Shown in pieces: positions 42,584 through 50,449 of a stretch of DNA of 64,000 nt. Each line of letters starts with the position of its first letter. Within the stretch, counting starts at the first letter, position 1. The notes under the pieces are model-generated. The model did not search any database, was not told where the DNA came from, and saw only the letters and a list, made by a program, of their open reading frames with translations. The position numbers and the translations under genes are program-made. The stretch is from Saccharothrix sp. ST-888 (GTDB lineage Bacteria > Actinomycetota > Actinomycetes > Streptomycetales > Streptomycetaceae): NCBI RefSeq assembly GCF_000955975.1, contig NZ_JYJF01000011.1, forward strand, positions 37,358-101,357. Direction: 5' to 3'.

Positions 42584-43585
42584 TCAGCCGCGGGCCAGGC
42601 CCAGGGCGTACGGGAGCCAGAAATCCCCCGCCTTGGGCTCGCCCCGGCCGCAGTCGCCGTCGGACTCCCCGGGGTTCTTGATCCAGAGGTAGGCGTCCGC
42701 CCCCGGCCGTCCGGTCGCGGTGGTCGGGGTCTCCCCTAGGGCCCGGCCGGACGGGTTGCACCAGTCGCGGTCCCCGAGCGGGCCGTTGCCGTTGCGGCTG
42801 GTGTCGATCACATAGTGCTTGCCGTCGAGCAGTCCGGACAGCCGGTCGCCGTACGCCGAACTCTGGTCGGTGGTGTAGAAGTTGGAGACGTTGACGGAGA
42901 ATCCGTCGGCCTCCGCGATCCCGGCGGCGCGCAGCGCGCCGGCCAGCCGGTCCAGGTCCTTGAGCCAGCCCGCGTTGCCCGCGTCGAGGTAGACCCGCAC
43001 CTTGGGCTGCTTCTTCAACTCCCGCACCGCGTACATCAGCAGTCCGTAGCGTTCGGCGGCGGCCGCCGCGGTGACCCCGCAGCTGTCCAGGGTGTGCGCG
43101 ACGGCGTCCGGTTCCAGGATCACCCAGGCGGCGCGGTCGGCCAGCCCGGCGGCGAGCTGGTCGATCCAGGCCCGGTACGCGGTCGCGTCGGCAGCGCCGC
43201 CGGCCGAGAACCGGCCGCAGTCGCGGTGCGGTATGTCATAGGCGACGATCAGCGCGGTCCGGCCCGCCGCGGCGGCCCGGACGGTGAGGTCCTCGGCCTT
43301 GGCGCGGGCGTCCTGGCCGCCCAGCCAGAGCGCGGACGGCTGGTCGGCGATCCGGGTCAGGGTCCTGGCCTCCGACCCCGTCGTCCTCGCCAGCTCCCGG
43401 GCGGCGGAGGTCTGGTCGGAGACGTAGAAGGACTGCCCCGGCTGCTGCGCGGGCAACCCGGCCCGCCCTTGGGCCGATGGCGGTTTCGAGCCCCCCGATG
43501 CCGCACCGCCGCACCCGGCCACCGCACCCACCGACAGTGCGGCCAGCGCGGCCGCCGTCATCACTCGCCACCCCAGGCGCCCCAC
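42584..43585 (-). CDS. cslZ: GH6 endoglucanase lipoprotein CslZ
   Basis: A glycoside hydrolase family 6 enzyme predicted to trim the CslA glucan at the cell surface. The 333 aa begin with a lipoprotein signal ending AVAGCGG. GH6 hallmarks are IVAYDIPHRDCGRFSAGG, VILEPDAVA, IDTSRNGNGP and WIKNPGESDGDCGR, which include the catalytic Asp residues. GTG 43585 has GGGGAGG seven bases upstream. The gene is convergent with glxA (26 bases between stops), so it forms its own unit. Symbol by synteny and family with S. coelicolor. Confidence 0.92.
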   Translation of the reverse strand: MGRLGWRVMTAAALAALSVGAVAGCGGAASGGSKPPSAQGRAGLPAQQPGQSFYVSDQTSAARELARTTGSEARTLTRIADQPSALWLGGQDARAKAEDLTVRAAAAGRTALIVAYDIPHRDCGRFSAGGAADATAYRAWIDQLAAGLADRAAWVILEPDAVAHTLDSCGVTAAAAAERYGLLMYAVRELKKQPKVRVYLDAGNAGWLKDLDRLAGALRAAGIAEADGFSVNVSNFYTTDQSSAYGDRLSGLLDGKHYVIDTSRNGNGPLGDRDWCNPSGRALGETPTTATGRPGADAYLWIKNPGESDGDCGRGEPKAGDFWLPYALGLARG

Positions 43586-43699
43586 GACTGACCCTCCCCA
43601 CCCTCACGGTCGGCACCAGCTTCGCACAGCCGGCGCCGACCGGAGCGGCAACGCCAACAAGTCCGCGGCAGTGGGGCGTTGGGGTGTAAGGCGGCAGCG

Positions 43700-44413
43700 T
43701 CAGACGGACGCGAGGTCCGGCACCCGCCAGTCGATCGGCTCCGAACCGAAGCCCGCCAGCGCCTCGTTGATCTGCGAGAACGGACGGCTGCCGAAGAACA
43801 GCTTGGCCGACAGCGGCGACGGGTGCGCCCCCTGCACCACCACGTGGCGCGAGGTGTCGATCAGCGGCAGCTTCTTCTTGGCGTAGTTGCCCCAGAGCAC
43901 GAAGACGCAGGGCTCCGCACGGTCGCTGACCGCCTTGATCACCGCGTCGGTGAACTTCTCCCAGCCCTTGCCCTTGTGCGAGTTGGCCTCGTGGGCGCGG
44001 ACCGTCAGCACCGCGTTGAGCAGCAGCACGCCCTGCTCGGCCCAGTGCATCAGATAGCCGTTGTCCGGCGCCGGGACGCCGAGGTCGGCGTTCAGCTCCT
44101 TGAAGATGTTCCGCAGCGAGGGCGGGGTCTTGGTGCCGGGCAGCACCGAGAAGCTCATGCCGTGCGCCTGGCCGTCGTCGTGGTACGGGTCCTGACCGAG
44201 CACCAGCACCCGGACGTTCCGGTACGGCGTGGCCGCCAGCGCCGAGAACTCCTGCCCGCTCGGCGGGAAGACCTGGTGCTCGGCCCGCTGCGCCGCCACA
44301 AAGGCGGACAGCTCGGCGAAGTACGGCTTCTCCAACTCCCCCGCCAGCGCTTCGCGCCAGGACTCCGGCACCTCGAACTCCGTGCCCACGGCCACCTCAG
44401 CCAGCTCCGTCAC
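43700..44413 (-). CDS. ung: Uracil-DNA glycosylase, family 1
   Basis: Excises uracil from DNA as the first step of base-excision repair. At 237 aa it has normal length. The catalytic water-activating motif LGQDPYHDDGQAHGMSFSV carries Asp75, and the intercalation loop is HPSPLSAKLFFGS. GTG 44413 has GGGAGG seven bases upstream. It stands alone between cslZ and a HAD phosphatase gene, on the same strand as both. Confidence 0.97.
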   Translation of the reverse strand: MTELAEVAVGTEFEVPESWREALAGELEKPYFAELSAFVAAQRAEHQVFPPSGQEFSALAATPYRNVRVLVLGQDPYHDDGQAHGMSFSVLPGTKTPPSLRNIFKELNADLGVPAPDNGYLMHWAEQGVLLLNAVLTVRAHEANSHKGKGWEKFTDAVIKAVSDRAEPCVFVLWGNYAKKKLPLIDTSRHVVVQGAHPSPLSAKLFFGSRPFSQINEALAGFGSEPIDWRVPDLASV

Positions 44414-44615
44414 GACTCAACCTCCCACCGGGCCAAGGGCAGCACTCGGCTGCGCGCCCTGACCGGACGTCCACTTCCACCGAGAACGCTACACAGCCCC
44501 ACCGACAGCCGACGGCGCCAGGCCGTCCGGGGAAGGGGCCGCACTGCCCCCGCCCCGAACCCCGCTGCTGCCCCTGCCCCATCCCCGCCGCTGTCGGCTT
44601 CCGCTTCCCCGGGAG

Positions 44616-45395
44616 CTAGACCAGCTCGATCAGGTCCGCGATCGACTTGACCACCCGGCCCGGCCGGTACGGGTAGCGCTCGACGTCCGCCGCGTCGGTG
44701 AGTCCGGTGAGCACCAGGATGGTCTCCATACCGGCCTCCATGCCCGCCACGATGTCGGTGTCCATCCGGTCGCCGATCATCACGGCGGACTCGGAGTGCG
44801 CACCGGCGGTGTTCAGCGCCTCGCGCATCATCAGCGGGTTGGGCTTGCCGACGAAGTACGGCTCGACACCGGTCGCCTTGGTTATCAGCGCCGCGACCGA
44901 GCCGGTGGCCGGGAGGACGCCCTCGGTGGAGGGCCCGGTCTCGTCCGGGTTGGTGCAGATGAACCTGGCGCCCGCGTTGATCAGCCGGATCGCCTTGGTC
45001 AGCGCCTCGAAGCTGTAGGTGCGGGTCTCGCCGAGCACCACGTAGTCCGGGTTGTTGTCGGTCAGCACGTAGCCGGCCTGGTAGAGCGCGGTGGTGAGAC
45101 CGGCCTCACCGATGACGTACGCCGTGCCGCCGGGGCGCTGGCCCTTGAGGAACTTCGCGGTCGCCAGCGCGGAGGTCCAGATGCACTCCTCCGGCACCTC
45201 CAGGCCCATCCCGGCCAGGCGGGCGCTGAGGTCCCGCGGGGTGTAGATCGAGTTGTTGGTCAGCACCAGGAACGGCTTGCCCGACTCCCGCAGGCGGCGG
45301 AGGAACTCCTCCGCGCCCGGGATCGGCGTGCCCTCGTGGATGAGGACGCCGTCCATGTCGGTCAGCCAGGACTCGATGGGCTTGCGGTCTGCCAC
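44616..45395 (-). CDS. HAD-IIA phosphatase (NagD-like)
   Basis: A cytoplasmic haloacid-dehalogenase phosphatase of the NagD type, 259 aa; probable substrates are small sugar or nucleotide phosphates. Motif I is LTDMDGVL, with nucleophile Asp13 and acid Asp15. Motif II is LVLTNNS. Motif III/IV is VGKPNPLMMREAL and MIGDRMDTDIVAG. The C2-type cap lies between motifs II and III. GTG 45395 has TGGAG eight bases upstream; a longer frame to 45476 has no ribosome site. Confidence 0.93.
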   Translation of the reverse strand: MADRKPIESWLTDMDGVLIHEGTPIPGAEEFLRRLRESGKPFLVLTNNSIYTPRDLSARLAGMGLEVPEECIWTSALATAKFLKGQRPGGTAYVIGEAGLTTALYQAGYVLTDNNPDYVVLGETRTYSFEALTKAIRLINAGARFICTNPDETGPSTEGVLPATGSVAALITKATGVEPYFVGKPNPLMMREALNTAGAHSESAVMIGDRMDTDIVAGMEAGMETILVLTGLTDAADVERYPYRPGRVVKSIADLIELV

Positions 45396-45826
45396 GTGCG
45401 TGTCTCCAGAGATCGTGCGGTGGTCGTCCGGGCGGCATCCGGCCCGGACGGAACTGCGGACCCCGCCGCCGGGCACAACCGGGCGGTCGGGGGTGCTACT
45501 GGCTGCCCCAACGACTCCAGCCTAATCCGCACGCATGCCCGAAGACAGCACGTCCCGGCCACCGGACTCCCGCTGTGCACCGGCCGTACCCGAAGCCTTC
45601 ATCCACGCCGCCCGGGACGCCACTGCCTCAGCCGCTGCCACAGCCGCTGCCTCAACGGAGGCTTAAGCCGCCCCTAAGCAAGCCGAGTTGGCGTCAACTG
45701 CCCCACCCGGCACGGATAGCGTGCCGGAAGAGCGATCCCCCACCGCTCGAACACCACCCGAGGTGTCTCCCGACCGAGCGCACCGAGCACGTAGTCCCGT
45801 CCCACCCGAAGGAGCGTTCCCCCACC
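45396..45826. other. Divergent control region, 431 bases, no gene
   Basis: Separates the HAD phosphatase and LPMO genes. It contains an imperfect tandem CTGCCTCAGCCG/CTGCCACAGCCG array near 45626-45655 and the inverted repeat GCTTA/TAAGC near 45662-45680. No DasR-type site (TGGTCT-N-AGACCA) was found, unlike the two chitinase genes. Confidence 0.45.
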
Positions 45827-46873
45827 ATGTCTGCCCGCCGCACCACCACCGTCGGCGCCCTGGCGCTGGCCGGCTGCGCCCTGGCCGGCGCCCTCGGCTC
45901 CGGCACCGCGTACGCGCACGGCTCGATGCAGAACCCGCTCAGCCGGGTCGAAGGCTGCTACCTGGAAGGTCCCGAGGCGCCGAAGTCGGATGCCTGCAAG
46001 GCCGCCATCGCCCTCGGCGGGACCCAGGCCATGTACGACTGGAACGGCATCCGGATCGGCAACGCCGCCGGGCAGCACCGGCAGCTGATCCCGGACGGCC
46101 GCCTGTGCAGCGCCAACAACACCGAGTTCGCGGGCCTCGACCTGCCGCGCACCGACTGGCCCGCCACCAACCTCACCTCGGGCGCCGACTTCACCTTCCG
46201 GTTCCGCGCCACGGCGCCGCACCGGGGCACCTTCCAGCTGTTCATCACCAACGGCACCTACAACCCGGCCCAGCCGCTGAGCTGGTCCAACCTGGAGTCC
46301 ACGCCGTTCCTGACGATCACCGACCCGCAGCTGGTGGACGGCCAGTACGTGCTGCCCGGCAAGATCCCGGCGGGGAAGACCGGCCGTCAGCTGATCTACG
46401 CGATCTGGCAGCGCTCGGACAGCCCGGAGGCGTTCTACTCCTGCTCGGACGTGGTCTTCGACGGCACCGGCCACACGGCGGGCACGGCGGCCGTACCGGC
46501 CTCCGACAGCGGCGTGAAGCATGTGCACGACGCCGCGGGCCCGGCACAGCAGGCGCCGGCGGCTCCCCGGGCCGGCTCGGTCAAGGCCGACTCGGTCAGC
46601 GCAGGCGCGGTCAAGGCGGGTGCGGGCAACGCCGCCCCGGCCGCCGCAGCAGTCGCCGCTCCGGCCGCTGTTCCGGCCGCCGCCCCCGTACAGGCCGCCG
46701 CACCGGCCCCGGCCCAGGCCGCAGTCCAGCCTGCCGCCGCACAGCTCGCCCAGACCGGTACCGGCCGCGCGACCGGCATGATGGTCGCCGTCGGGGCCTC
46801 CTTCCTGCTCGCCGGTGGCACGGTCGTCCACCTCAACCGCCGCCGCCGCGCCACCGGAGCGCACGTCCGCTGA
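45827..46873 (+). CDS. Cell-wall-anchored AA10 lytic polysaccharide monooxygenase
   Basis: A copper enzyme that oxidatively cleaves chitin or cellulose. The 348 aa carry a signal peptide cut after AYA, exposing His31 as the N-terminal copper ligand (HGSMQNPLSRV). The second ligand is His in TAPHRGTFQLF; the AA10 domain ends near residue 225 (FYSCSDVVFDG). A long Ala/Pro/Val linker follows, then LAQTG at 307-311, a hydrophobic helix and RRRR. This is an LAxTG sorting signal of the class E sortase type, so the enzyme should be fixed to the wall. Its nearness to cslA-glxA-cslZ recalls LpmP of S. coelicolor. GAAGGAG lies upstream of the ATG. Confidence 0.93.
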   Translation: MSARRTTTVGALALAGCALAGALGSGTAYAHGSMQNPLSRVEGCYLEGPEAPKSDACKAAIALGGTQAMYDWNGIRIGNAAGQHRQLIPDGRLCSANNTEFAGLDLPRTDWPATNLTSGADFTFRFRATAPHRGTFQLFITNGTYNPAQPLSWSNLESTPFLTITDPQLVDGQYVLPGKIPAGKTGRQLIYAIWQRSDSPEAFYSCSDVVFDGTGHTAGTAAVPASDSGVKHVHDAAGPAQQAPAAPRAGSVKADSVSAGAVKAGAGNAAPAAAAVAAPAAVPAAAPVQAAAPAPAQAAVQPAAAQLAQTGTGRATGMMVAVGASFLLAGGTVVHLNRRRRATGAHVR

Positions 46874-46898
46874 ACCACCCGCGCCGAACCGCCCGGAC

Positions 46899-46927
46899 TG
46901 AACCACCCGGACTGAAGCGGTGGTTCA
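46899..46927 (+). terminator. Terminator of the LPMO gene
   Basis: TGAACCACC pairs with GGTGGTTCA, a perfect 9-bp stem with an 11-base loop, 26 bases after the stop. Confidence 0.6.
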
Positions 46928-46936
46928 CCCTCGGCC

Positions 46937-46991
46937 CCCGGGTACCGGCCGCGCCCGCGATCCCCCCTCCCCGGCGCACCCGGTACCCGGG
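46937..46991. repeat. Perfect 12-bp inverted repeat with 31-base spacer
   Basis: CCCGGGTACCGG (46937-46948) and CCGGTACCCGGG (46980-46991), in the region before the oxidoreductase gene. Confidence 0.75.
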
Positions 46992-47078
46992 CCCACCCGC
47001 TCCGCCGGTCCACAGGCTGTGCCCCGCCCCGGGCGCGGCCGTGTCCGTGGACCGGCGGCCGCGTGATTGAGTAGGGGC

Positions 47079-48143
47079 ATGAGCAGCACGTCCCGCCCCC
47101 CGTTCCGCGTCGGTCTGGTCGGCTACGGCCTGGCCGGCTCCGCCTTCCACGCCCCGCTGATCGCCGCGACCCCCGGCCTCCGGCTGGACGCGGTGGTCAC
47201 CGCCAACCCCGAGCGCCGGGCGCAGCTGCACCGCGAACACCCCGGCGCCCGCCCGCTGGACACGCCCGAGCAGCTGCTCGCCGAGGCGCTCGACCTGGTG
47301 GTGATCGCCTCCCCCAACCGCACCCATGTCCCGCTCGCCCGGGCCGCCCTGGACGCCGGTCTGCCGACCGTGGTGGACAAGCCGCTGGCGGCCACCGCCG
47401 CCGAGGCGAGCGAGCTCTGCGAGCTGTCGGCCAGGACCGGGGTGCTGCTCTCGGTGTTCCAGAACCGCCGCTGGGACGGCGACTTCCTGACCGCGCGCCG
47501 GCTGGTGGAGTCGGGTGCGCTGGGCCGGGTGCACCGCTTCGAGTCCCGCTTCGAGCGGTTCCGCCCGAAGCCCAAGGCGGGCTGGCGCGAACTGGCCGAC
47601 CCGGCCGAGGTCGGCGGCACGCTGTACGACCTGGGCAGCCACCTGGTGGACCAGGCGCTCACGCTGTTCGGCCCGGTGGAGACCGTGTACGCCGAGGTCG
47701 ACGTCCGACGGGACGGCGCGGTGGTGGACGACGACGCCTTCCTCGCCCTGACCCACGCCGGCGGCGTCCGCTCGCACCTGTGGACCAGCGCGCTGGCGCC
47801 GCTGGCCGGCCCGCGCCTGCGGGTGCTCGGCGACTCGGCCGGGTACGTGAAGTCCGGCATGGACCCGCAGGAGGGCGACCTGCGCGCGGGCCGCCGCCCG
47901 GACGACGGCGGAGCCTGGGGCGCGGACAACCCGGCCGCGTACGGCACCCTCGGCACCGACGAGTCCCCCTCGCGGATCCCCACCGACCCGGGCGACTACC
48001 CCGCCTACTACGCCGGTGTCGCCGCCTCCCTGGCCGACGGCACCCCGCCACCGGTCGACCCCCGGGACGCCGTCGCCACCCTCGCCGTCCTGGAGGCCGC
48101 CCGGGCCTCCGCCGCCACCGGCTCGGTGGTCCGGCTCCCGTAG
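47079..48143 (+). CDS. Gfo/Idh/MocA-family oxidoreductase
   Basis: An NAD(P)-dependent sugar or inositol dehydrogenase-like enzyme, substrate unknown. The 354 aa start with a Rossmann fold (VGLVGYGLAGSAFHAPLI); the conserved EKP-type motif is VVDKPLAAT, where Asp replaces the usual Glu, and GGTLYDLGSHLVDQAL carries the catalytic Asp and His. The C-terminal half is the usual substrate-binding sheet. I choose ATG 47079; an earlier in-frame GTG at 47067 has no advantage. The ribosome site is weak (GTAGGGGC). Confidence 0.93.
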   Translation: MSSTSRPPFRVGLVGYGLAGSAFHAPLIAATPGLRLDAVVTANPERRAQLHREHPGARPLDTPEQLLAEALDLVVIASPNRTHVPLARAALDAGLPTVVDKPLAATAAEASELCELSARTGVLLSVFQNRRWDGDFLTARRLVESGALGRVHRFESRFERFRPKPKAGWRELADPAEVGGTLYDLGSHLVDQALTLFGPVETVYAEVDVRRDGAVVDDDAFLALTHAGGVRSHLWTSALAPLAGPRLRVLGDSAGYVKSGMDPQEGDLRAGRRPDDGGAWGADNPAAYGTLGTDESPSRIPTDPGDYPAYYAGVAASLADGTPPPVDPRDAVATLAVLEAARASAATGSVVRLP

Positions 48144-48316
48144 CCGTCTGCGAACAGCCGTCCGCGAACGGCCTTCCGAGAACAGCCCTCCGGCGAATCC
48201 GGTCGGGGGGCTCCGCCCAGGAGCAGGGGAACCGCTCGCGCAGTCCCTCGCTCCTGCGGGATCGCGTCGCGTACGATCGCCGCTGAGTGTCCGTTCACCG
48301 TCCGAGGAGGTCCGCA

Positions 48317-48610
48317 GTGCCGTTCGTCGCCGTACTGCTCGGCCTGCTCCGGGTGTTGACCGGTGAGCTGCTGGCCGGGTCTACCGGTCTGACGGCCGTG
48401 GCCGCCGCCGCGACCCTGGTGCTGTTGGCCGGTGTCGCCGCAGGTGTGCTGGCCACCGGGCGCCGGCTCGGGGCGCGCGCCCCGGCGATCGTCCGGTCCG
48501 GGGCGCTGCGCAGGCGCGCGTTCCGGACCGCCTTCCTTCCGCAGCGTGATCCGGACGCCCGGGGCCGACGCCGCCCCAGGGCGCCGGGCGCGGCCCTGGC
48601 GGCCGCGTAA
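48317..48610 (+). CDS. DUF6412-type small membrane protein
   Basis: A 97-aa protein with two membrane helices (FVAVLLGLLRVLTGELLAG and AVAAAATLVLLAGVAAGVLATG) and a basic Arg/Pro/Ala tail. It matches the actinobacterial DUF6412 family that characteristically sits directly upstream of a YidC-like gene, as here (97 bases). GTG 48317 has GAGGAGG six bases upstream. Function unknown; it may assist the insertase (inference from conserved pairing). Confidence 0.82.
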   Translation: MPFVAVLLGLLRVLTGELLAGSTGLTAVAAAATLVLLAGVAAGVLATGRRLGARAPAIVRSGALRRRAFRTAFLPQRDPDARGRRRPRAPGAALAAA

Positions 48611-48707
48611 CTCCCGCTCCCTCCTGGAGCGTTGACCCGCCAAGGCCCTGCGCGGCCGCCCTCCGCCGACCTCTCATCCCACGAGACCCCGGAGGGCTCG
48701 CTCCCCC

Positions 48708-49400
48708 ATGTCCGTTTTCGCCTTGCTCGACCCTGCCGTACGGCTGGCCCACGATGCCGTCTCGGCGCTCGCCGCCGTGCTGCCGACCGCGCTCGCGATC
48801 GTCCTCTTCACCGTCTGTGTGCGGCTGGCGCTGCACCCGCTCGCCCGCGCCGCAGCGCGCGGCCAGAAGGCCCAGGCGCGGCTCGCCCCGAAGGTCGCCG
48901 AGCTGCGGCGCAGGCACGCCAAGCAGCCGGAGAAGCTGCAGGCCGCGCTGACCGAGCTGTACCGCGAGGAGAAGGCGTCGCCGTTCGCGGGCTGCCTGCC
49001 GGTACTGGCGCAGGCCCCGTTCTTCTCGGTGATGTACCGGTTGTTCACCAAGCCCAACGACCTGCTGCAGCACACCGTGTCCGGTGTTCCGCTCGGGCTG
49101 CACGTGAACGCCGCGCACGGCCAGGGCCAGTTGCTGGTCTTCGGCCTGCTGTACCTGGCCCTGGCCGCCGTCGGCTTCCTGTCGTTCCGCAATGCCCGCC
49201 GGGCGGTGGCGGACCCGACGGCGCCCGGTGCGGCGCTGATGCCGTATCTCTCGTTCGGCACCGTGCTGTTCGCCGCGCTGGTACCGCTCGCGGCGGGGAT
49301 CTACCTGCTCACCACCACCGCGTGGAGCGTCGCCGAGCGCGCCTGGCTGCACCGGGACAGCCGTCCGGTTCAGCCCCTGGCGGTCCAGCCCGCGAGGTAG
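48708..49400 (+). CDS. YidC/Oxa1-family membrane insertase (second, short type)
   Basis: Inserts or folds inner-membrane proteins. At 230 aa it is a short actinobacterial YidC paralogue. The conserved core starts at LPTALAIVLFTVCVRLALHPLARAA, with the positively charged groove Arg. The cytoplasmic hairpin is KVAELRRRHAKQPEKLQAALTELYREEKASPFAGCLPVLAQAP, and three more helices follow. ATG 48708 has GGAGGG about 11 bases upstream. Its 3' end overlaps the convergent deaminase gene by 31 bases. Confidence 0.92.
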   Translation: MSVFALLDPAVRLAHDAVSALAAVLPTALAIVLFTVCVRLALHPLARAAARGQKAQARLAPKVAELRRRHAKQPEKLQAALTELYREEKASPFAGCLPVLAQAPFFSVMYRLFTKPNDLLQHTVSGVPLGLHVNAAHGQGQLLVFGLLYLALAAVGFLSFRNARRAVADPTAPGAALMPYLSFGTVLFAALVPLAAGIYLLTTTAWSVAERAWLHRDSRPVQPLAVQPAR

Positions 49401-50413
49401 CTGTCGATCTCGCCGGTCAGCCTGGCCTTGCCGCTCTCGTCCAGGAAGGACGCCTCGACGGCGTTCCTGGCGAGGGCGGCGACCCCGGTCTCGTCGAGGT
49501 CGAGCAGGCGGGCGGCGACGGCGTACTCGGTGTTGAGGTCGGTGCCGAACATCGGCGGGTCGTCACTGTTGACCGTGACGACCAGGCCGGCGTCGACCAT
49601 CTGCCTGATCGGGTGCTCCTCGATCCGCTCGACGGCCCGGGTGGCGATGTTGGAGGTCGGGCAGACCTCCAGCGGGATGCGGTGCTCGCCGAGGTAGTCC
49701 AGCAGGGCCGGGTCCTTGACCGCCTGGGTGCCGTGGCCGATCCGCTCGGCGCCGAGGACCCGGATCGCGTCCCAGACCGTCTCGGGCCCGGTGGTCTCAC
49801 CGGCGTGCGGGACGCTGTGCAGACCGGCCGCCCGGGCCCGGTCGAAGTACGGCTTGAACTGCGGGCGCGGCACACCGATCTCCGGACCGCCGAGGCCGAA
49901 GCTGACCAGGCCCGCGGGGGCCAGGTCGACGGCCATCCGGGCGGTCTCCTCGGCGCTCGGCAGACCGGCCTCGCCGGGGATGTCGAAGCACCAGCGCAGC
50001 ACGATGCCCAGGTCGCGCTCGGCCGAGATCCTGGCGTCCTCGATCGCCTCCATGAAGGCGACGTCCGGGATGCCCCGGTTGGTCGAGGAGTACGGGGTGA
50101 CGGTCAGCTCGGCGTAGCGGATCTGCTGGCGGGCCATGTCCTCGGCGACGCCGTACGTCAGCGCGCGGACGTCCTCGGCGTCCTTGATCAGGTCGACCAC
50201 GCTCAGGTAGACCTCGACGAAGTGCGCGAAGTCGGTGAAGGTGAAGTACTCGGCGAGGGCCGCCGGGTCGGTCGGCACCCGGCTCTTCCCCGCGTGCCGG
50301 GCGGCCAGCTCCGCGACCACCCGGGGCGAGGCCGAACCGACGTGGTGCACGTGCAGTTCCGCCTTCGGCATCCCCGCGATGAACGCCTCGATACCGCTCT
50401 TGCCCTCGCTCAC
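49370..50413 (-). CDS. Adenosine deaminase-family amidohydrolase
   Basis: A zinc-dependent purine-type deaminase, 347 aa. Metal and active-site motifs are HVHHVGSAS (HxH), HAGETTGPETVWDAI, RIGHGTQA and NSDDPPMFGT. It may be true adenosine deaminase; alternatively 6-aminodeoxyfutalosine deaminase of the futalosine menaquinone route, which streptomycetes use and which belongs to this family. The unusual HHVGSAS in place of the common HLEG favours keeping both options open. GTG 50413 has GAAGGGAAG six bases upstream. The DUF445 gene is next upstream on the same strand, 36 bases away. Confidence 0.9.
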   Translation of the reverse strand: MSEGKSGIEAFIAGMPKAELHVHHVGSASPRVVAELAARHAGKSRVPTDPAALAEYFTFTDFAHFVEVYLSVVDLIKDAEDVRALTYGVAEDMARQQIRYAELTVTPYSSTNRGIPDVAFMEAIEDARISAERDLGIVLRWCFDIPGEAGLPSAEETARMAVDLAPAGLVSFGLGGPEIGVPRPQFKPYFDRARAAGLHSVPHAGETTGPETVWDAIRVLGAERIGHGTQAVKDPALLDYLGEHRIPLEVCPTSNIATRAVERIEEHPIRQMVDAGLVVTVNSDDPPMFGTDLNTEYAVAARLLDLDETGVAALARNAVEASFLDESGKARLTGEIDSYLAGWTARG

Positions 50414-50449
50414 CGGACACTTCCCTTCGGATTGATTCGATCCTGCATG

